Below, one piece after another: positions 56,177 through 64,000 of a DNA stretch of 64,000 nt (its first letter is position 1; the number at the start of each line of letters is the position of its first letter). A program made the translations under genes and the position numbers. The stretch is from Botryosphaeria dothidea (lineage: Eukaryota > Ascomycota > Dothideomycetes > Botryosphaeriales > Botryosphaeriaceae). The stretch is taken from positions 1,860,001-1,924,000 of the forward strand of contig WWBZ02000022.1 in assembly GCA_011503125.2 (NCBI GenBank), given 5' to 3'. The notes beneath the pieces are model-generated. The model saw only the letters and a program-made list of their open reading frames with translations. It had not been told where the DNA came from and did no database searches.

Positions 56177-58432
56177 ATGGTGCTCGTTGTTTGTACTGTC
56201 TTCATTCAACCGTTGTCCTCAATCCTATTTTCTTTTGTTGTCCCAACCACCACCAACCGATACAAATGTCGAAACGGATTTCTGTTCTGCATATACGGGG
56301 CGTCTCGATTTTGAAGGTCCGCACGGATGAGAAGAAAGAAGTGGAGAGATCATAAAGAAATGGAAATGGGCGGCTTATGTTACTAGACTTTGCTTGTTTT
56401 TTTTTTCTTTTCTTTATATCCCACACTCTACTCTCAGGTCTTCCGGTTTAACCTCCTCTTCCACTGTTTATCTACCCTCTCCATCCTCTCTACTTTTCCT
56501 TCCTCTTCCCCTTTTTTTATTTTTATATCCCCATAAACCGAAAACTTAAACGACAACTTACACATCCTCGCCTGTAAAACCCAAACGACCCCACACCAAC
56601 ATCCTGTTCCATCAGATTTTTGTATCTGTATCATGTAGATGAGATGATTCACGTCCTTCTTTGCTCCTTCGGCTCTTAGTGTGATTATGTCTTGTGTTGC
56701 TCATTGCGGATTCTTTGAGATTGGTTGGCTGAGACCTTGTTCTGCGTCGCGCCATGTTTTGGTGGATTCGTTTTAACGTTTGGCTTCGACTTCTCTGAGG
56801 AGCGTTGTTCGAGTCGGTGGTTCGTGTGCACCATCCCCCTGGGTAGAGAATTTCTCCGTCTACGGAGAAGAAGACAATATATTGTGCTGACAATACTGTT
56901 TGAGCTAGTGTACTCCTTGGGGAGAGTCTGCGGCTGCGGGTTGGTTGCGGATGTAAGAGGGGGAAAATAGAGACTCGAGATGGTATTACCCCGGCGGTAT
57001 AGATTCTGCTTTTAGGATCCTGGATATGTTGAAATTGGTTGGAACTGAGCTTGAGTTCTCGCATTTTTGTACGTCTTTCGAAGAAGACCTACAGTTAGAT
57101 AGATATGTTTCTCTTTTGCACTTTTCTTCCCGATGATTTTGGTGTAGAGGTTTCTGCAGTCGGTGCTGAATACCATCAGAGATCGAGACCGACGACCATC
57201 GTTACAGGTCTTTATGTGTCGTAACAAAAGACGGTAATAGTGGTAATTGTCCCCGTTGCACCTTCTTGATGGTTTTAGCTCGCCAATCGAGGCTTAGGTT
57301 ATTTCCCGCTTCTGATGAGAAATGCCCGAAAAAGCCCCAGGAACAAAAGCGGCCGCTGCCTTACTCCGAATTCGCTTGCTCTCCTTTTCCCCGAAGTTCT
57401 GTCCATGTAGGACTTGTGTTTTCCGAGCTTTGAGCGCTTAATGTACGCGGTAACCTTTTAATACCACGCACAAATGCCTCATCCGCGGGATATACTCGTG
57501 ATTCCGCATATTACAGCACCAATAACGTCTTTTCTACAGCAGATCAAGACTGAGACCTACTACTCTTAGTCTTTATATTCTTTATATAGTTCTCCCTTCC
57601 ACTGCTACCGTCTCCACTTCTTAGAGCGGTCTCAGATGCTCCATGCTAGTAATCAATCATAGATTTAGCTATATACAACACTTCATAAGAGGGCTTTAGT
57701 CACACATTAGGCTCATATTGCACTACAAAATGATGTTTTCGGAAAGAGTTACTGGGCAGTTGATTGTAAGACTATAAGAGCCCGTCTTTGTGGATCCCTG
57801 AGATGTGGAACGTACAGTGCCGCTGGTCGATGGAGATGTTGGCGAAACAGATGGCCTTTACGTGAATCACACGATGTGAGAGGCAACGGAATCGGCGCAT
57901 TGAAGGATATAGTGCTCGACAAATGGGCAGTGGGCTCTGCAAGAAGCAATGTCCGAACCTTGTTTCAGAAATATTATAATTACAAACATGAGCAATCATA
58001 AGGAGTTAGGGTAATCCATGCAGTAGTATCAAGTCAGTATGCTCACTGGAATTCGTTGTTGCAATACTGATGGAAGCATACTTGCAGTCCAAAATGTTAT
58101 CATCTGCGTTGTGCTCATATATACGTACATACATCAAAATGGCATATACCTGTATCTCGCCCATTCGTGGTATCGCTTCGCTCTTTAAACCCAATCCCAA
58201 AAAACAGACGACAAGAACGTTACGCTCCTCATTGAAAAAGGATCGTGACTCCATCAAATGCGCACCCAAAGCCTCCCAGAATTACACAAAACCACAAATA
58301 CGCCATCAAAAATGCTCGTGCAAAACAAAAAGCCGCAGATTAATCTCGACAAATGAGGTAAAAAAAAATGTGGTTATGTATGATCCACTCAGAAGAATTT
58401 TACAACCGGAATGGCGTATTTTTTTGTTCTTC
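56177..58432. other. 2.3-kb non-coding stretch with pyrimidine tracts
   Basis: It lies between the tail-anchor frame and the 3' end of the wall-protein gene. Around 56396-56530 the plus strand is almost pure C/T. From 57.4 to 58.4 kb it is AT-rich with many short frames, none recognisable. Two small ATG-started minus frames, for example 57772-57999 (MIAHVCNYNISETRFGHC), have no support beyond being open. Confidence 0.4.
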
Positions 58433-61400
58433 TCAGAACATATTGACGCGCCTCCTCGCGCCACCATCCCGCTCATCTGTACTCTCATCTCCATCACTGC
58501 TCGGCGTCACCGCGCCGTTCCTAACGCTCAACACACGCCTTGGCGCCTGCAAGAAGCCCTGTCCCTCGTCGGCAGAATCCTCTTCGTCCAGCGCGTTCAT
58601 CTGGGATATGATCTGGCTCAGACTCTGCTGTTTCCCGTGCTGGTGGTGGTGCTGCTGCGGCGGCTCCTCCTCGGGGATCGTGGTGTAGACGCCACCGACG
58701 ACGTTGGTATTATGGATGCTGCCGCTGCTGCCACGCCTGTGTTGTCCACCACCGTTGCTGCTACCCGCGCTGCCGTACTGATTGTACGAGTAGTACGCTC
58801 CGTTATTGATGCTGTTGCTGTAAGAGCGGTGCGGCGGGTTGTACGAGGTGTTCTGGTGGAAGAACGGGCGGCCGCCGGCGCTGGTGCTGTAGGCGCTGGT
58901 GCTCGCTGGGCTGTATCCGCCGCTGGTGTACCCATTGGTACTGCTGTTGTTTAGTTGGTTATAGGTATTCTGCTGGGCTTGCGGCCACGACGGCGGTGGG
59001 TAGGATGGGTGTGGGCTGTGGAAGGGCGGGTAGGTTGGGGAGACGGCGCGGGCAGCGGCGTGGGCGTGCTGAGCTTGTTGGAGACGGTTGTGCTCGATGT
59101 GCTGGGATGTCAGGATGGGACCGGAAGCCGGGAATGTAGGAGAGATGGGCGGATAGATGGGGTGGTAGGCTGGCGTGTGGGTGTTGGCGTGAGTAGCCGC
59201 GGGCGGCGAGGGAGAACCTGGCGGAGGAGAACCTGAAGGTGAGGACTGCCACCATTGCTGCGTGCGTTGTGCCTTGGGATTGCTCTGACGTTGCTGGCCT
59301 CTGGATGATGCTGCCGCGGCGGCGCCGGCGAGTGCTACTCCACCGATACCAGCTGCGGCGGCAGTGCCAGAAGGACTTGATTCAGCTCCGCCGCGGTTGA
59401 GTAGCGGAATCCTTTGCTCTTGCCTTTCCTTAGCCTGCAAGAGGAATGCACGGGCGAGCTCACGCCTCTGCCTAGTCTCCTCAACCTGCCTCTCGTGCTC
59501 CCGTTCTGTGGAGTCCCGATCAATCTCATCCCACAGGCCAACCTCGTCTCTTCCTTGTTGCTGCGCTGGCGCACCCCCCGCTCCTCTTTCCGCACTCCTG
59601 TCTCGTGAAGATGACTGCGACGACCCTGCAGCACCTGTCACGGCCAGAAATGGCCTTGACTCCTCCCCAGTTCCCTCATCCATTCTGGACGGCGCCGGTG
59701 CAAGGGTATTCCCATCACCGGTACCCCGTGTTGGCGTTCCGCTTCCACTCCTCCCAGTCAAAAGTGCCGCATTCGACGAGCCTGATCCCGAAGCATTCGA
59801 TCCACCCGCAGCGCCCATGACAGGCGGTCTACCCGCCGGTCCAACGAGCGAAACGGCGGAGCCATTGCTGCTCGTCGAGTGTTGAGACCCGGGACGTCCG
59901 CCGCCGCGCAAGCTGGCGCCTAACGCGGAGAGGGTTGCCCCGGTCCAACCCGCGGCGTTGCCTGCACCAGCGTTTCTCGCACCGTCAGAAACTCTGGCAG
60001 GCTGAGCCCCTGCCGGCCCACCAACACCAAAAGGCCCGACCGCGCCACCGCTGCCGCTTGGATTCGAGTTCGGTCCTCCGAGTGCGCTTCGGGAAGCGTT
60101 GCCGGATCCTGGGACTGGAGGGTCGTAGAGGTAGGCGAGCTCGGGATAGACCTGCTGGGCGGGTGTCGCGCGTTTGCGCTGATGGCGTCGGAAGAGGAGG
60201 AGAGCGGCGACGACGAAAAGAACCACTGCTGCAGAGGTGGAGGCGGCGATGGCGGCGATTTGGTTGGTGGAAAGGTTGTCGTCATTTGAGGGATTCGGGG
60301 CGGCAGTAGATGATGATGACGAGGATGCGGATGCGGAGGCGGAGGCGGAGGCAGAGGCGGATGACGAGGACGAGGACGACGAAGTAGACGAAGGAGTTTT
60401 GGATGAAGAAGTCGAAGAAGATGACGTCGTTGAAGATGAAAATGAGGATGTGGTCGAGGTCAGGAGAGTAGATAAACTCGAAGTGGTTGTTGCTGATATT
60501 TTACTGCTGGCGGTAGACGTAGCGGAGAGGCGGGGAGTTGGTACGCTGCTTGGCCACTGTGTGACTGGTATACCCATCGTGCGTGATGGGGTCACTCCAC
60601 CAGGAAGAGTTCCGCTAACAATGGGCTGGAGTCCATTGTCAACGCAGCCGTAGGAACCAGGATTGAAGCAAGAGCCACCGCATGCTTCGAGACGGACGCC
60701 ATTGTCAACTGGACAGAGGGCCGATTCGTCGTAGCAAGTGTATTCCGACGGCTTGAAAGGGTTGCCACCACAGACAAATATCGAATCGCTGTCCGGTGAG
60801 AAAGCCTGGGAAGAGGAGCCGGTAGCGGAAGGTAATATGGTATTATCGGGCATTGTTGATGGAAGAGTCGGGGCGGGAGGGCTGGCCAAAGGACCAGATG
60901 TGAAAGCAGTAGGAAAGGCCGGAGGACCGGTATAAAACGAAAGAGCCATGCTTTGGGATATTACGAGAGTTGTTGCAGCAGCGAGCGTGGTATTAGAATA
61001 CTTGGAAGATGCGGAGCAATTCCTGGAGGAGGTCGCTACCCCATTGCCGGGGGCGGTGGGAGACGAAGCTGATGCATATGGGGGAAAGGAAAAGGTGACG
61101 GGTGCGGTCAAGCTCGTAGAGAAGCCAGATCCATTCGCAGTTGAGGCCTCGGCAGCAGTCTTTACAGTGTTCTGGGAGGCGAAACGTGAAAGTGTGGCGG
61201 TGTTGGCTATAGACAAGGGTGCTAGCGGGACGGGTGGCGACTGATCGACCGGAGGAGTAGACGAGAAAGAAATCCGGGGAGAAGACGTGGTAGCGAGGCC
61301 AGTGGAATTTACAATGGGAAAGGAGTCGCTAGGCCGGGTAGGGCGTCCAGGTGTGACAGGAAAAAAGGTCGGAGCTGAAGGGCCGGCGGGTTCGATGGGT

Positions 61401-62030
61401 GGGGGCTGATGATTCGGGAGAGGATAATAGAGTGATTCCGCAGCAAAATCCGACGAGGTTATAGAGGGATCTGCAGGTATTATGCTTAACGCAGGAGACG
61501 CAGAGAGCGCCGCAGCACTGTCGACTTGCGCGGCTGTTTCTGTTAATATCTCGGGGCTCCCATTGGTCGCGGATGACAGCGTGGCTGACTCAGATGGGAA
61601 GGCTGGTGGCGAAGCAGTCGCGATTGGCTGCGTCGCGGCGGAGAGCAAGCAGGACCCAGAGTCGCCACTGCCAGAACACACCGCGGTCACGCTTCCTGCT
61701 GCCCCGATCCAGGAATTCGTGTGTGCATCGCTCGGCGAAAGCCACCGGCTCGTCGAGACCCGGGTCGACTGATGCGCTCTCGTATATCCTCCCACTTCAC
61801 TCGTCCATGAGATCACGGAACCGCGAGTGCCCGATGCAGCCTGCTCCTGCGAAGAAAAGGGTCCTGTCGCCGACGTCAAATTTACGAGAGGCACGCCTGG
61901 ATACCGTCAGCCATTTGCAGGTTTGTCGCGACAGACGCAGGGCATACTCACTCCGCCACGAAGAAGCTTCGGCAAGTGGTTTCAGGCAGAAAGATGCCGA
62001 GAGCACGCGCAAACAAAACCTGGTCCACAT
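58433..62030 (-). CDS. Mucin-like single-pass wall/membrane protein with a CBM52-like Cys module
   Basis: Two exons, 61952-62030 and 58433-61896, join in phase to 1180 aa. Exon 1 encodes a signal-peptide-like start MWTRFCLRVLSASFCLKPLA. Residues 30-400 are Ser/Thr/Pro-rich, probably O-glycosylated. At about 400-453 there is a Cys module (FVCGGNPFKPSEYTCYD, LCPVDNG, CGGSCFNPGSYGC) with the spacing of the fungal carbohydrate-binding family CBM52, known from endo-beta-1,3-glucanases. A Ser run (residues about 500-560) precedes a membrane helix at about 572-595 (IAAIAASTSAAVVLFVVAALLLF) and a stop-transfer RRHQRKR. The 580-residue cytoplasmic tail is Gly/Ser/Gln/Tyr-rich with a Glu/Arg helix (REHERQVEETRQRRELARAF) and no kinase domain. 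The layout recalls wall-stress sensors and polarity proteins, with a wall-binding head. Identification of the module rests on Cys spacing from memory. Confidence 0.72.
60311..60384. repeat. Imperfect GAGGCG/GATGAC-type tandem encoding a Ser/Ala run
   Basis: Short imperfect hexamers on the plus strand correspond to the SASASASA and Ser-run segment of the wall protein on the minus strand. They mark a slippage-prone coding microsatellite. Confidence 0.7.
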
Positions 62031-62825
62031 CTCATATCTGTTTCCAAGGAAAAGTATGAAACGAACGGGCGACGGATGGGCGAAATTCTGACGAAAGGAG
62101 ACGAAACGAGAGATGTACAGCAGCAGCGGCTGAGATAGCCCACGAGACCGGCCATTGCGGCGGCGTGCAACATATACCAACACAGCAACCGACAAGCTGT
62201 ACTCTCGACAATAATGTTCGGTGTTGGTTCTGTACCTTTTTTCGGCGAGGCGGAGCTCACGTCAACGGCCAGGGCCCCATGGTCACACCCGCTGCGGCAC
62301 AGCGGCCGCTTGTATCACCTCGGTTAGGCCCTCGGCCAAGAATAGATTCGACAGGCTTGCCTAATGCAAACAAAGCCTAACCTTCTACTAAAAAGGATCC
62401 AGACCCTCCACCACACGCCCTGCTATTCGTGCGATCTTACCGGCCGTCGTCGGGAGACCTGGTTACACAACAGATTCGCCCAGCCACGTGCAGGGACACA
62501 TACCTTCCGCCTGCTGCCTCTGTCTTGTGTGCCTGGTGTTTGCCTCATGTTGGACGCGCCGGTAGCAACAGGCACAGTCGAGCTTCACTGTCTGCAGCTA
62601 CCCTGGGTGCGCGTCATGCACCCTCCCGTCCCTGACCCACCCCATTATTTAGAGCCCCAACTACCTCCATTTGGTTGTTCTAGTGATTGAAAGGGTGCTG
62701 TGCCAAGCGCTTGGGGCCAATACTCGTACCCCGTTGCAGACCCGAGATGGTTGATGCGGAATGGATTGAATCCTTCGGTTGTTCGCTACTTCAAAAACTT
62801 CCGCCATCTGTACTCACTCGGAGCC
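62031..62825. other. Spacer between wall-protein and dehydrogenase genes
   Basis: About 795 nt. The wall-protein promoter lies just above 62030; the other end is the 3' flank of the dehydrogenase gene. No gene is seen, although a Pro-rich plus frame at 62364-62690 is open. Confidence 0.4.
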
Positions 62826-63960
62826 TCATTTGCCAATTTCAGCGTTGGTTTCGCTTCTGGCCACCGAATCCCGCAGAAACTCTTGAAGCCATGTGGGGAG
62901 ACCACGGACCAACGGAATCAACACGCTGGTGCTCTGAGGAATGAAGAGCTGACCACTCTTTCCACTTAGGATTTGCTGAACTATGATGTCTGCTACCGTC
63001 TTGGGTTCCAGAAGCGGAGGAGCGTTCCTCCGCTTCTTGAGGTGCTCCTCAAAGTCGGCAATCAGCTTGGTGCGGGTGAAGTGGGGGTGCACTATGGCAG
63101 TCTTGATCTCCGGACAGCGGTATCGGTGTTTCAGCTCTTGGTTGAGCGATTCATGAAGTGCCAGTACGGCCGCCTTTGAGCAAGAATAAGAAGACATGGC
63201 AGCACCTGACCAGAAAGAAGCAACGCTGGCGACAGTCATCACGTAGCCCTTCTTCTGCTCAAGCATATCCGGCAAGAATTCTTGCAGCGTGTTGAAATGG
63301 CTGAAAACATTGACATTGAAGACTTCACGGGGCCGTCCGGGCGGAAGATCCAGGATGGTGTATGGTCTCCCAATTCCAGCGTTGTTGATTAGGATTGAGG
63401 GCTTGCCAAGGCTCTTCCGAACCTTCTCTGCGGCGTCGAAGACCAAGGGTTGGCTGCTAACGTCGCATTCAAAGTAGTGGATGTTGGGCACTGCAAAAAA
63501 AAAGTAAGTCGCCGATGCCAACGGTGGTGTCGGACTCCGACTCACGGTTCCTGATCCGCTCAGTTGGTGGCTGAATGTCCAGAATCGCGACTTTCGCTCC
63601 ATGCGCCGCGAGACCCTCGGCGACGTAGGATCCAATGCCATCCGAGCCGCCGGTAAGGACAGCGACCTCCTCGGGCCAGTTCCACTTCTTCGCCTCTGCA
63701 GCGAAGCGCATAAAAGGATCTGTCTTCGGATCCCACTGCCATTTGTTATGCGCCAAATCAGACAACTTCCTGTTTAGGGTAGACAGGCAACTTAAAACGA
63801 AGGTGACCGCGAAGACCCATGATAAGGTTGAATGGAAGGACCGTGAGGCAGGCACGTGAGACAAAGTGTCAGTGAAGTAGCTTTTCGAGATGCGTGTAAA
63901 GGCAAGGGCGGCCAGGCAAAGTAAAGGCGAGCGCACAAGGCCCGCAACACCAAGCGCCAT
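62826..63960 (-). CDS. Membrane-anchored short-chain dehydrogenase/reductase (RDH/DHRS-like)
   Basis: Two exons, 63546-63960 and 62826-63490, join in phase to 359 aa; the 55-nt intron has a run of nine T before CAG. The N-terminus holds one or two hydrophobic helices (LVRSPLLCLAALAF, TLSWVFAVTFVLSCLS), so it is probably ER- or lipid-droplet-anchored. The Rossmann fold starts with TGGSDGIG at 103-110. It has an acidic residue after strand 2 (ILDIQ), NNAG at 174-177, Asn198, and the catalytic Ser227, Tyr240 and Lys244 in SSYSCSK. All key residues are present, so it should be active. The DIQ after strand 2 suggests NAD(H) rather than NADP(H), an inference. The family includes retinol- and steroid-type dehydrogenases; the substrate is unknown. 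Confidence 0.87.
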
Positions 63961-64000
63961 GTCTTTGAAAGGGGCTCAGCTGTGGTGAGGGTGAGAGTGA
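63961..64000. other. Right edge, upstream of the dehydrogenase
   Basis: Forty nt of leader upstream of the dehydrogenase ATG at 63960; the promoter lies beyond the window. Confidence 0.5.

Noticed and set aside
58070..58954. 294-codon plus frame at the wall-protein 3' end
   Set aside because: Mostly antisense to the cytoplasmic tail and otherwise AT-rich flank; no motif.

Overview
The window is nuclear DNA from a filamentous ascomycete (Pezizomycotina). A Dothideomycete is my best guess, but that is an inference. The reasons are dense protein genes on both strands, short GT-AG introns mostly of 45-120 nt, fungal-only families (Zn2Cys6 regulator, Hos3-type deacetylase, fungal kinesin-1, a DUF1774-like membrane protein) and a queuine tRNA-ribosyltransferase. 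Every exon boundary given was read by hand from the sequence, and the joined reading frame was checked for phase. I saw no tRNA, rRNA, CRISPR array or recognisable transposon.

Layout. 0.5-2.2 kb: ten-exon queuine tRNA-ribosyltransferase (+). 2.5-6.1 kb: Hos3-like histone deacetylase (+). 7.2-8.5 kb: multipass membrane protein (+). 9.2-11.0 kb: divergent CAX-type cation exchanger (-). 12.2-13.3 kb: acidic hypothetical gene of unresolved structure (-). 13.6-14.8 kb: DmpA-type aminopeptidase (-). 16.0-19.7 kb: PPR1/uaY-type Zn2Cys6 regulator (-). 20.7-22.8 kb: MFS transporter (-). 22.8-26.3 kb: a GC-rich block without a recognisable gene. 26.3-27.3 kb: Cys-less E2-like protein (+). 27.8-30.7 kb: VWA-domain protein (+).

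31-38 kb is a gene-poor accessory stretch. It has three small Cys-rich proteins that share one architecture (32.6, 33.4 and 36.8 kb, all on the minus strand), a broken reading frame at 34.8-35.4 kb, a doubtful decayed gene at 31.1-32.3 kb and AT-richer spacer. 39.1-42.9 kb: INCENP (+). 42.9-45.7 kb: another gene-poor stretch. 45.7-46.8 kb: hypothetical membrane protein (+). 47.3-49.4 kb: mitochondrial-type DEAD-box helicase (+). 50.3-51.2 kb: Rad6/Ubc2 (+). 52.2-55.6 kb: kinesin-1 heavy chain (+), followed by a frame encoding a tail-anchored protein. 58.4-62.0 kb: large mucin-like, single-pass wall protein with a CBM52-like Cys module (-). 62.8-64.0 kb: membrane-anchored short-chain dehydrogenase (-).

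No co-regulated pathway or secondary-metabolite cluster is evident. The set is mainly housekeeping: tRNA modification, chromatin, chromosome segregation, ubiquitin, transport and RNA metabolism. The least conventional items are the Cys-rich small-protein group with the broken frame beside it, the wall protein, the long GC-AG intron near the kinesin 3' end with the start-less frame after it, the 10-nt microexon in the ribosyltransferase, and the exchanger with unusual repeat motifs.
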